DNA from: Rhynchonema sp. JSB1_4
Taxonomy: Eukaryota; Nematoda; Chromadorea; Monhysterida; Xyalidae
Length of the DNA stretch: 64,000 nt
Reading direction: 5' to 3'
Assembly: GCA_030248065.1 (NCBI GenBank)
Contig: JASAMV010001689.1
Location: 83,181 to 147,180 of the forward strand
Position 1 is the stretch's first letter, and every line of letters begins with the position of its first letter. Position numbers and translations under genes: made by a program. Below, piece after piece: positions 27,601-35,723 of the stretch. The notes under the pieces are model-generated. The model saw only the letters and a program-made list of their open reading frames with translations. It was not told the origin of the DNA and ran no database searches.

Positions 27601-28891
27601 CGGTTTTAATCATTTTTTGTTGTTGTGGTTTAAATCCGTAATTTTGTGTTGTTAAATGTTGTTAATTTATTTATTATTGTTTGAGGAAGCGCTGGCGTTG
27701 CGACATCCTAGATTTAGAAACAGCGACGCACAGGACGCCGATGAACTGTGGCAGGAAGTTCTGAAACCTTTGCTGATTGAAACGTATCGGACATCAGAAG
27801 ATCCGAAGTTTTATCAGGTGATTATTTTTGTATTTTTTGATCATACGCACCTATGTGAAACAACAATTTGTTTGCGTTTGTTTTTCAGATGGTGGTGCAC
27901 ACTCAGCGTGTCTGCGCGTGTTGTGGAAACAAAATGAACGAGTTTATTCGCACAGAAGACTCCGAAATTTGTGTTGCAGTGGCGCCCGGCACGCAGGATG
28001 GCGTCGAATTACAGGTTCGTGAATTGAATGTTGCACACTTTGGCAGTAGGGTGCGGGGTTTGGGATTATGTCGATTCTCGACACCAGGGACTAGGATCGA
28101 GCCGGGTAACCTGGGCCGGGCACGACTGACCAATACTTTGGCTCGGCTCGGTCTGGTCCGGTATGAAAGTTCAAAGTTTTTGAGCAATGCGGGCTGGGCT
28201 AGATTTGGTCCGAGTCAAAAGTCGAAAATCTCGGCCCGGTCCCAGCTGTGTTCGATACCTACACTTTTTATATTTGTCTAGGATTTGATTGCAACGCAGT
28301 TTGCCCATCAAACCAACGAACAAGAGTGCGACGTTTGTGGTCGCTTCGAAATCGATGAGACAAGGCGGATTGGTGAATGTTACAAGCATCTGTTTGTTAT
28401 GATGTCCAGGTGTGACATTTGTTGAAACATTTTTATCTTTATTGGTGATTTATCTGTATGCTGTTATATTTTGTCAGGGCTGTGTACGACCAACAACTGA
28501 AGATCATTAGTGGCGTTACGGAGGCGCGTGTTGTTGTGCCCAGATTTATTTCTTTGCCGACCACTGATGACCAACTGATGCCATTGACATTCGAGCTGCG
28601 AGCTGTTTTGGTGCGTAATTTTGTGTTTATTTTGAACATTTATATATCGATTATTTTAAACATAAACATTTATTGATTGTTGCAACGTAGGTTTACCATC
28701 GTTCGTTGCGACACTACGTGGCATACGCGTACAACTACTATATTAGGGCATGGATTCACGTGGATGATTATCAAATATCCGTGGTACAAAATTTTTACAA
28801 GCCCAACCATGACAAACAGAAGGCAAATGATTATGTGCAAAGTGAAGATTGTTGCAAGCGTGGAACAGTGTACATCTATTGTCTCCAGTAG
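6637..28891 (+). CDS. giant Helitron-type Rep/helicase fused to a USP
   Basis: About 67 exons can be joined in phase from ATG at 6637 (MPKKRTLCKGAGLTRDKKNR) to TAG at 28891, giving about 3,500 residues with no in-frame stop. Order: basic exons starting NRRQD/NRQDE/NRRQE (7939-8049, 8194-8292, 9187-9309); a coiled/basic exon at 8418-8519; three zinc-type modules (10507-13345); basic and acidic linkers (13829-16869); a DUF6570-like part (17894-19150); Rep (19743-22024); PIF1 helicase (23270-26189); an acidic linker with the duplicated motif GNIDTP (26372-26687); USP (27220-28891). Many of the early introns are phase 0. Introns are packed with MITEs while the coding frame stays open. Rolling-circle transposons normally encode Rep-helicase of roughly 1,400-1,900 residues, so this is unusually large. 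It could be two or more adjacent genes; in-frame splicing and linker exons argue for one, and only cDNA would settle it. Small exons at 25148-25166 and 25293-25312 are the weakest links. Confidence 0.8.
6790..7190. mobile_element. TA-flanked TIR element, copy 1
   Basis: The termini are perfect 23-bp inverted repeats starting CCGTATTGTCGGAAATAG. The right flank is TA and the left is TG, consistent with a decayed TA target. The interior has C-rich 'AATTGACCCCC' repeats and a conserved block, CCGTACCACTGATTAGTGG. No transposase is encoded. It lies in the first coding intron of the giant gene. Confidence 0.8.
7334..7753. mobile_element. TA-flanked TIR element, copy 2
   Basis: It has the same CCGTATTGTCGGAAATAG termini as the copy at 6790, here with intact TA on both sides (7332-7333, 7754-7755), as expected of Tc1/mariner-type insertion. 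The internal block CACAGATTAGTGGTATGGT and the following 60 bases match copy 1 closely. The two copies are in the same orientation in one intron, only 143 bases apart. Confidence 0.85.
8551..8962. mobile_element. hAT-type MITE with GGCCCGG core
   Basis: The ends are CCGAGATTAGGATCG and CAATCCTAATCTCTG. A perfect 8-bp target duplication GTGGGCAT is at 8543-8550 and 8963-8970. Both sub-ends are GGCCCGG-rich and the middle holds unique AT-rich DNA. It is inserted in the intron between exons 8418-8519 and 9187-9309 of the giant gene. Confidence 0.85.
9370..9557. mobile_element. small TIR MITE, copy A
   Basis: Inverted ends resemble CACTACGCCAACACGAGCCC and GGGCTCGTGCTGGCGTAG, with arms of about 35 bases. 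The interior carries GTGAAACATTCAGACGTGGC, shared with copy B at 9632. It is 188 bp long with no coding capacity and is located in the intron after exon 9187-9309. Confidence 0.75.
9632..9812. mobile_element. small TIR MITE, copy B
   Basis: It begins GGCAAACTACGCCAACATG and ends CGTGTTGGCGTATTTTGCC. It is about 90 percent similar by eye to copy A, in the same orientation and in the same intron. It is flanked by AAA/TTT, so the exact target duplication is unclear. Confidence 0.8.
10507..13345 (+). other. triplicated three-exon Cys-rich (zinc-type) module
   Basis: Nine consecutive exons form three copies of an a-b-c cassette. Exon a (10507-10665, 11281-11460, 12162-12332) has Cys/Lys-rich motifs such as CGVFGCKKKAC, CSVKDCCKWGDC and CCVKKCKFNGNC, and ends in a C-x2-H pair. 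Exon b (10880-11044, 11670-11837, 12826-13005) has a C-x2-C turn then C-x2-H or C-x3-H (RCRGCGEAM...CDNH; NCHGCALKM...CPTH; TCDGCGAAL...CRQHHH). Exon c (11101-11205, 11958-12089, 13064-13345) has VCGKCHNFSDERR, VCGECCYWTEDQR or FCGCCHLWSDTQR. All introns are phase 0, which permits duplication by exon shuffling. Zinc binding and nucleic-acid contact are inferred from spacing; I do not recognise a named family. Confidence 0.8.
14250..14345 (-). other. possible tRNA-derived repeat
   Basis: On the minus strand the stretch reads ...GTAGACTTAAGTTCGATCCC, which matches a polymerase III B box (GTTCGATCCC). There is no convincing acceptor stem or full cloverleaf. It could be a fragment of a tRNA-derived SINE in an intron of the giant gene. 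Confidence 0.25.
15869..16869 (+). other. acidic linker exons of the giant protein
   Basis: Five short exons (15869-15931, 16025-16147, 16212-16307, 16542-16670, 16768-16869) are joined by phase-1 introns and encode strongly acidic, low-complexity sequence: SDDDDVADVDVYH, DDDGGPDVSLDDDEQ, SSDEELDEDV. They separate the basic/zinc N-terminal part from the catalytic part. A flexible or chromatin-contacting linker is the plain reading; no domain is recognised. Confidence 0.6.
17894..19150 (+). other. DUF6570-like region preceding Rep
   Basis: Exons 17894-18539, 18702-18845 and 18937-19150 encode CPCAVCRRRHHEDML, then an acidic stretch, then PEMDKLNYIEQLLIAPSACF...LKPYKN, ending with IAVINVPSNVQRGVGSAVKAL. 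The pattern L-x-x-IE-x-LI-P with a following conserved glycine and a VPxxV motif resembles the DUF6570 domain that commonly stands just before the Helitron Rep domain. Identification rests on recalled pattern, not on a search. Confidence 0.6.
19743..22024 (+). other. Helitron Rep (HUH/Y2) nuclease domain
   Basis: Exons 19743-19978, 20084-20220, 20317-20419, 20501-20729, 20846-21008, 21098-21323, 21405-21504 and 21847-22024. Seen in order: LFVTLSCAEYSWADM (Rep motif 1); RMESQHR/GAPHLHMLLWL, the metal-binding HUH motif, split by an intron at 20729/20846; a Cys/His stretch HTCGPSCMRH; and LRYVAKYATKAE, carrying the two tyrosines of the Y2 active site spaced as YVAKY (codons near 21850-21862). 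These residues are expected to nick and rejoin single-stranded DNA in rolling-circle transposition. All catalytic positions are present. Confidence 0.92.
23142..23220. mobile_element. very short hAT-type relic in helicase intron
   Basis: The left end is CAGTGGTGTTGTTGG and the right end CCCCTAACCATATCGCTG. The flanks ATGCTCCT and ATGCTGGA agree at five or six of eight positions. At 79 bp it looks like an internally deleted copy of the family at 214-1268. It sits in the intron between exons 22871-23064 and 23270-23431. Confidence 0.55.
23270..26189 (+). other. PIF1-type SF1B helicase domain
   Basis: Exons 23270-23431, 23548-23796, 23887-24153, 24559-24739, 24876-25035, two tiny exons near 25148 and 25293, then 25403-25580, 25659-25871 and 25969-26189. 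Motifs: Walker A SGIGGS/GKTVLI, split by an intron; MLGPTGLSAFSIAGQTIHR (Ia); Walker B LIII/DEISMV, again split; VVFGDLLQLPPVG (III); ELTQNMRQG (IV); NGALGTVMMV; AFAMTVHKCQ/GLSVDHAII; and VYVALSRVRSLDGVHLL (VI). This is the 5'-3' helicase that drives strand displacement in Helitrons. All motifs appear intact. Confidence 0.92.
26840..26992. repeat. tandem ~55-bp repeat, three units
   Basis: Units share 'TCGATATAAAATTTT ... GAGCATTCTTGGTCAAAAAC'. Diverged single copies appear at about 9900, 13395, 16350 and 42420. They are intronic or intergenic, AT-rich and non-coding. Confidence 0.6.
27220..28891 (+). other. ubiquitin-specific protease (USP, C19) domain
   Basis: Exons 27220-27387, 27463-27592, 27686-27817, 27889-28014, 28282-28409, 28478-28610 and 28691-28891. 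The Cys box reads GLTNIGNSCYVNGMLQC, with the nucleophile Cys codon at 27293-27295. Next is NSDAQDADELW, equivalent to the QQDAxE box. A zinc ribbon of two C-x2-C pairs follows (VCACCGNK and ECDVCGRF), as in the fingers subdomain of classical USPs. The His box is LRHYVAYAYNYYIRAWIHVDD, with catalytic His near 28712 and Asp in the VDD motif. About 330 residues is normal for a USP core. The predicted reaction is removal of ubiquitin or a ubiquitin-like protein from lysines. A USP fused to a Helitron Rep-helicase is not something I know; OTU-type cysteine proteases are known in Helentrons. Confidence 0.87.
28040..28260. repeat. GGCCCGG-rich MITE relic in USP intron
   Basis: GC-rich blocks (CTAGGATCGAGCCGGGTAAC near 28090 and GGCCCGGTCCCAGC near 28235) match the hAT-type MITE at 8551. 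It lies between the two zinc-ribbon exons of the USP. Termini are decayed and no clean target duplication is visible. Confidence 0.6.
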
Positions 28892-29288
28892 CATTGATAA
28901 CTAGACAAATATTTGTCATTACGACTGCCAAATTTTGCAGTGTCCGTGCACTTTATTACTGTGCATTGTCATTTTGTGTTGGTTAAAAGTTATGGATTTT
29001 CTTATAATTTCTAGTCTATTGATTGTTATCTGATCCGAAATTTTTGTGCATTATGAATGTGCATGAATTACTATTGTGCATTATATAGTTGTGATTTGAG
29101 ATTATATTTATTATTATATAAAAATAATATATTAAGATTGTAAATTTTAGTTGTTGTGGTTTGTTTGCAGCACAATTTATTCATGAAATTATGATAACAA
29201 AACGAAGAAATAGTAGTTGCTCGTGCTGAAACCAGACAACGTATATAAGAGAACAAAATTAGCTGGTGTTTTTCAAAGCTGAGCAATT
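28892..29288. other. convergent intergenic spacer
   Basis: This 397-bp AT-rich spacer lies between the stop of the plus-strand giant gene and the stop of the first minus-strand gene. It has a GTGCATTAT-type repeated motif (28950-29090) and polyadenylation-like AATAAA-type sequence on both strands. No coding sequence, and no Helitron-type 3' hairpin that I could recognise with confidence. Confidence 0.5.
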
Positions 29289-30869
29289 TTATTTTTTATC
29301 GTTGTGCGAATTAGTTTCCAGTGAAGGGATGTGTCCTGGTGGATTGTTTATTCTGGAAGATGAGGAATCGGATGTCGCGGACGCGTTCAGCTTTCCACTG
29401 AAAGTATTGTGAAGTGTTTTTAGTCGATTTTCGTGACGGTTTTGGGGTAAGTTATAATGTATTGGCACTGACCGTCATTGGTTCACCGTGAATAATGACA
29501 TCGAACTCGCCGTACTCGTTGTTAGTGCACTCCAACATGAAGTGTGCGTCGACTGATGACATGAATTCGATTTGAATGAATGTTCTGTGAGCATGGTACT
29601 GCATGTTGGTGGATGGTCGCAATACGGAGACTAGCTGAAAAGTGTCAGATGTGTGAACAGGTCTTGGCCGTAAGCTTAGAAGATCAGATCGGGTTGGACT
29701 TGCTGTGTCGAAAGGGTTTGATATATAATATAATAAATTGAGATTAAAAATGGCGATTTTTTTTGTCAAACTCTGCTTAAAGCATTGAGCATACATGTTT
29801 TTACATATTGTACATTAGTGTGATCATATATCTTTTGATAATATGTGAATTGATGTAGCTGAGTTTATTTCTAACGCTCGAGCAGCATTTCAGCAACTTT
29901 CACGCAGACTGGTTTGGTCGGAAATTCGGGTTATTGGGCCGGTATGGTGAGCTTCAGATTCGTGTGACAGTCAGAACAGGGTTGGGGTGCTTGTTTGATA
30001 AAAAAAATGAATGTAACAGAAATTGTGCAAACCGTGCCAAACTGCGAGAAAATAGCCCAGATTTGTGAGTCAGGTGTTTCGGCTACTTGTGGCCCACTAA
30101 TCAGTATGATTCTTGTTTGTAGTGCTTCGAGATTGCGCGGGAGACACGGTTCGAGTGTAAATTGAGCGCCCGATGTTGACACAAACAAGTGCTGTGCGAG
30201 GGCCTGAAATGGAATTAGATACTTTTCATTGTGGGGGATTGTGTGGGGTTTTAGGATTATTGGTGAAGAAATTTGCGAACCAGTTGTTGGTCGCGTCTTG
30301 TGCGAAATTCGATAACGTGTTCGAATTTGGTATTTGCATAAGACCCTTCGAATTCGATACCGGCGAAGTACGTGGATACATGTTGAACTGGTTGGGGTGA
30401 ACCGCCTTGTTGTCGATAATCGATGTTTAGTGCTGACGTGATGGTGTCGTTGTTGAGGTGTTGTGTGTTGGGGCTGATGAACGCTGATCTGTGGTACAGT
30501 GTATTTTAGTACAGTGTACTGTCTGCCAGGTCACGAAGATATTCTCGTTACCGCACCATGAAATTCACTTATGCGTGCCGTCAGTACAGTGCGCAATTTT
30601 TTGTGCCGTTTGCGTGTTGAATCAGAACTTCAGTTTAGCTTTTTCGCATTACTTTTAGGGAGACAGTGGGTCTAATTCTCGAACGTGAATTGCGTGTAAT
30701 TATTGTGCGTACGCGAAATGGAATTCTGTTGCAATTCGCTTGTTACAAAGAGCTGGCTAGAGACGGTAAACATAATGTGAACGAACCGCGTCAGTTGTTC
30801 TGGATCATCACATCGTTGTCGCTCTCGGATTTCCATGTAGTTCAGTTTCCTGCCAGGGTTTGACATCAT
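29289..30869 (-). CDS. unidentified beta-rich protein
   Basis: Candidate start ATG at 30869 (MMSNPGRKLNYMEIRERQ), stop TAA at 29289. Likely exons: about 30672-30869, about 30260-30420 (best frame includes FAGIEFEGSYANTKFEH), 30012-30205 (ALAQHLFVSTSGAQFTLEP, phase 0), 29471-29633 (LVSVLRPSTNMQYHAHR...FDVIIHGEPM) and 29289-29397 (GKLNASATSDSSSSR tail). Joins between the middle exons are not resolved. Alternating hydrophobic/polar strands and a serine-rich tail after a final strand ending in G-x-PM resemble, weakly, the RAD9-type clamp of the 9-1-1 complex, but I would not name it. It lies next to two RPA-like genes on the same strand. Confidence 0.5.
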
Positions 30870-31527
30870 AAAATTTGGTATGGTGTTGTTGTCCGTTCTG
30901 TAAGTCGTTAAATGTGTTTAGGGTTCATTGCTCTTGATTGTTCATGTTTGTGTATTGTTTATGACTTCGGCTACTTGATACTACTGGTCTTTTAGCACTG
31001 AGTCCTCAACCTTTCAGGTTGTTTTATTTTTGCTGACGATATATTTTGAAAATAGTACTCAAAAGTAGTGCTTCTGTGAATCACAGACAGCGTGGAAACG
31101 CTTTTTGTGGTCATGGAGTAGAATATACAGCTATTGCGCAATGAAAAGAATTTTATCAATTTTCGTAGAAAATACATTTGTGGCTCGCGATAGAATGATC
31201 ATGACGTTACAATAGAAAAATGTGCTGCTGAATGAAAAATTGTATTGCGACGAACAGATAATATGTTGTGAGCATGGCAATGATGAACCAGTGGTGACAT
31301 TATTTGGACAAAATGAAAAATAACATTGCATTAATTTTTAGTTCATAGATTGGATGGCGAAGTTGAATTAAAAAATTCGAGTCGAACTCTTACACATGGA
31401 AATAAATGAAATGTAATCGAGATATGCTGCTGGGTGTAATAAGTGGGATAAAATGGCAATGACACAAAAAAACAAAAAAAAAGTAATAGTTCGTGGACAA
31501 AATGGTACTGCACTGGAATCACGAGCT

Positions 31528-34500
31528 TCACTTCAAGTTCATCACTACTTCATTGTACTTTTTTGCTGAGTATTGCAGTTCGTTTGAATGGATTTTTTTC
31601 TTCAGTGATTTGGCGAATTCTTCCCAGTTAACATCCGTAACGTCCACAATGTTGTGAACGACGCGCTGTAAAGAGTACAACTGATGGATGAACTGTAACT
31701 TATAATGCCATCAATAAAGGTGAAGCAATAACGAAATAAATAGTAAATTACCGTGGTAATATTTTTGGTTTGAATTTTGATCAGTTTCGTGTTGTTAGAT
31801 GACACTGCGATTTTGAGACGCTGCAGTGCATTCTGATTAGAAAAGAATGATAGATGATGTCTTTTTTATTATTAGGGTGGTAGTTTTTTGTAAATTATCG
31901 CAATTTTTTCCTATTGTGAAGTGGGCTGGGCGCGGTAACTAGGCATCAAAGTGAGCACTGAACTGGACTCGAAGCCCGCATTTTTTTCTTGCTTTTACGA
32001 TGCACACGCGAGCGGGCTGAGATTTGCGGGTTGCGGGTTTGGTCCATTTAGAAATTCTGATCCGCAACGCGCATTTTGCGGTGAAAGGTAATGTGTATTC
32101 AGTTTTTTGCGGCCCGCATTTCCTGAATTGCAACGCGCAACCCGCAGGCTATGTGAAAGACCCCTTAAAAATGTCAGTTTAAAGATAAGTGGAACTTTTT
32201 ACCGGGCTATCGAAGTCGTTGTTTTTCATTGTGTCGCCACTCAGTTTCGTCCAAAGTTTCAGATCAATGGATGTGAGGTCCAGCGATGTGGTTGCGTCAT
32301 ATGCGGTTATCTGTGTTGTGTTCGAATGTGAGGCGCGTTACACAGGATTAAATAGCATTGTGAAATGTTTTATGATACAATTATACATAATGAATTGATA
32401 AATAATAAGTAATAACCATTAATCGTTTGTATCCAGCACTGGGTAGAATGTCGCGTATGTCAATAGTGACAACGGCTGTGGCGTACGTGATCTCGTTAGT
32501 GTCAGGTTTCATTTCAGCGATTTCAAACAGAGTGTGAAAAATGGCTGAAAAATTATGCATTGTAATATTTCTACTTGGTTTTTTTAGGTGAAATATGAAG
32601 CTGTCGGCGTGGATGAAAATGAGAAATGCTCACCAAAATTGTTGCCTAAGGGCGAATGAACTTGTAATATTGTCGTTGAGACTGCTTCAAAGCGATAAAG
32701 TAATAAATTTAAAAGAAAAATATACAAAACAAATATACAAGTTTTATTATACCGAAATCAGTGGGAGGTTGCGACTGCTGAGATTTGATTTTCGTCTGTT
32801 GTCCTTCGTTGCTGTACCACGAAGTGATGTCGATGACTTCTTTGAAGCTCGGATCGGCAATGTTCATGAATCCATATGAAGTGTTGATGCCTTGACCTGG
32901 TCAGTGTGACTGATAGTTTTTATTATTGCGGATCGGAATCTACGAGATCACATTCACATTCTGCAGTTTTGACAATTCACAACCTACTGTATATATTTCG
33001 ACGTCTGCTCGGATGAAATTTACGTATTACATATTCTGTATCTATACATGTTTTGACAGTTCATAAATTGATGTACATATTTTGTATATATACATGTTTT
33101 GACACTACATAAATTGATGTAACTGAGTTTATTACTAACGATCGACCCGGATTCCAACAAATTTGTCATAAAACAATTGAGCTCATTGTGAACCATACTG
33201 AACCAGTAAGTTTGCGGACGACGTAATTTTAAATTGTTATTATTAGTAGAAGCATTGGGAAAAACGTACCAAAAGCAGTTGGGGCTCGTTTTGACGCATT
33301 CACAATGTAGAACGCTTTGTGCAGACGATTGTCTCGATCGCTGTCCCAGTACGCGGCCTGTGAATGAATGGGAATTTTTTGAGTTGTGGTTTGCCTGTAG
33401 TAGTTGTTCTGTGAATTGGTTAAACATGTTTTTTGACCGGTGAAAACAAAGAAAAATGTAATCGAAACCGTTAAAAATATACTTCTGTTCCGAAAAAGCG
33501 CATGTTGATTTGGCCAGTTTTGTCAATCAAGACGACGTCGATACAATCGATGTCTTTGTTCGAGTCACGTACTGAGCATGTTGTCAGCAGGGAAATGGAA
33601 CGGACCACAGTCAATAGGCCGTCTGAAAATAAGAGCTTGCTGCAGCTTATTTGCTTTTTCGTGTTGTACAAAATCGTTGTTACAATATGTAAATTTGTAT
33701 GTACCAATTGTGGCATCCACAGCCATGGCATCCAAGCAGTTGATGGTTTTGTGTGTCAGTCGTTGGTTCCAGCACTTGATGTGATCATCAGCTGCACCGA
33801 GTTCCGAACAGGTGAAGTTGTTGGTGAATTCCCACAGCTTGCTGCTTCGGGTGGGGTCGATGGCGTCGTTGGTTTTCGTGATCGGCGTTCGAATCGAGCC
33901 ACCGCTGAAAGTTTAATTACAATATAATTGTTGAAAACATATTTGAGAGCGGCAAACAGCCATTATTGCCTGTGACAAGTGGTTTGGTGTGCAAGTGCGG
34001 CTTACGTTAGCAAATAGGCGACCCCCATTTTCATCGTGTTCAGTTCTTGCGCGGAATTGCCACTTGCGTTCACAACCATCGACATACAACCGTCAGTGAT
34101 TAGGGCAGAGCGAAGTGGTGATTTTTCTTTGCCTGTCTTTTTCTCGTGGTCGGCGATCAGTATTGGGGTGCATTTGACGGCGATTTTTGTGCTGAAATCA
34201 AGGTAGACGACCATCAGCGACTTCAGTATCGAGGAGACATGACCAGAAATTGTCCTCATGGATCGTATACTGCTGCGTCTTACGTGCGCGGTACTGTGCG
34301 TAACCCGCGTCTTATGCGTTTTGTGTGCCGCCCGAGTTGGTTTCGTATTTTGGCACTAATAAAACCGTTTCACTAAAGTTACTTACCAATCTGTGAGAAG
34401 CGACAAGTCAGACAGTTGCACTAGAGTGATCTCTTCTTCGTTGTTTGTGCATGTTTGTGTGCCATTGGGGTCGATTTCGAGTGACAACTCGGTGTCACCG

Positions 34501-35307
34501 AATGCTGTGGTTTTGTGGTGAGTGAGACTGTCATCTGAATGACAAAGGCAGAATGTAAAGTTTCTGAAAAAAAAGTAACGGTTATGTATAGTGAAAAATC
34601 TATTTGAAGTTAAAAACAAGTATGATTCTGACCATTCTGTGTTGTCATTCTGTTGTATGGTTTGTTGTGGTAGGAAATCAAAGAACATTCGTTGATCGTG
34701 ATGACCGAGACGTGAGTTCCGTCGTTGAGACTGGAACAGTAGTTTTTTTTTGTATTATCATCGTTTTCATTCTGCAAAGAGAGTTATGTATATTGCAGAA
34801 AGTGAAAATAACTAACGTCTTTGACTTGTGTGTGATGTTTTTCAAGTGCACAAACGGATATTTCGTCATGTCGATGTCTTTGATAGCACTTGGCAATAGT
34901 ATGGCTCCTTTAAGTATTTTTAAGGGCTATGAGTGATAAAATCAAACATTGTTATGTCAGTAATTGATTCAGTAAATGTAATTATTCGAAGAAAAAAAAT
35001 GTAACGACATGGGGAAGAGCGTACTTTCACTGCTTTCTCCGTCGCTGCACGTGATCAAAACTTTGTCTCGCAGCTTGGCATGGTCCTGGGATTATTTTGT
35101 TCATAAGTTATTATGCGTTTAAGCGGCATGTCAATTGAGCAGTTTTCATACAAGTTTTAACCTTGTGGCAAATGGCAAAAAAAATTGGCAACAAAAAATA
35201 ATGAATGAAAGTGAAATAACCACAATCTGCAGTGTGCATTCTTCTCCACGTCGTAGATTCGCGATGGCATTATCCATGTCTGGGACGTTGTTGCTTGATG
35301 ACGCCAT
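31528..35307 (-). CDS. RPA70-like (replication protein A large subunit)
   Basis: Fifteen exons give about 600 residues, close to the usual ~620: 35224-35307 (ATG at 35307), 35025-35085, 34817-34907, 34633-34730, 34387-34534, 34006-34269, 33705-33904, 33483-33622, 33266-33357, 33140-33197, about 32753-32897, about 32445-32544, 32203-32310, 31752-31832 and 31528-31665. Seen: an N-terminal OB fold (KVLITCSDGESSERAIL, TLNDGTHVSVITINECSL); DBD-A (MRTISGHVSSILKS ... LITDGCMSMVVNASG ... SSKLWEFTNNFTCSEL); DBD-B (DGLLTVVRSISLL ... IDVVLIDKTGQINMRFFG ... DITSWYSNEGQ); and a C-terminal OB (LKIAVSSNNTKLIKIQTKN ... WEEFAKSLKKKI). The four-Cys zinc ribbon expected in DBD-C was not found. Predicted role: single-stranded DNA binding. 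The joins around 32.2-33.2 kb are approximate. It may be element-borne, as in plant Helitrons, or a divergent host copy. Confidence 0.82.
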
Positions 35308-35723
35308 TGTTTTGATGTGCGGCTGTTGCGTCTTATTGCGATCCCAGTTAAATACAAAAACAAATGGTTTGCTATTCGTCATGATTAATAGTGGATTAAA
35401 ATGTAAGTCGCAACATTTTTTTTGCGACTGGATAAAAACCAATCGGAGACCGGTTTCGTATTCACTTTGAGACAAATAACCAGTAATTTTATATCAAAAA
35501 AGTGACCAGCAACATGTACTTAGTGTGTTACATATCCTTTAGCAATAGCAATCAACGTAGCGATAGATGGAAGAATTATAAATTTCAGAACAATTTATTA
35601 TTAATCACAAGTTACGTAACGCGTTTTAGCCGCTTGATATTCCCAAAATAAAATAGGATGTGTTCCCTGAGACAACAATAAGTGTGCTATTATATCCATT
35701 TCAGTGCGACAAATATTACCATG

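Noticed and set aside
6637..28891. Polinton/Maverick or retrotransposon as the main element
   Set aside because: No protein-primed polymerase, integrase, capsid or reverse transcriptase motifs were seen; HUH/Y2 Rep plus PIF1 helicase defines a Helitron.
27220..28891. OTU or Ulp1-type protease as the Helitron-linked peptidase
   Set aside because: The Cys box GNSCYVN, two C-x2-C zinc pairs and the HYVAY...W...VDD box are those of the USP (C19) family.
29289..30869. Naming the first minus-strand gene RAD9 or RPA14
   Set aside because: Only weak strand-pattern resemblance; exon joins are incomplete, so no name is justified.
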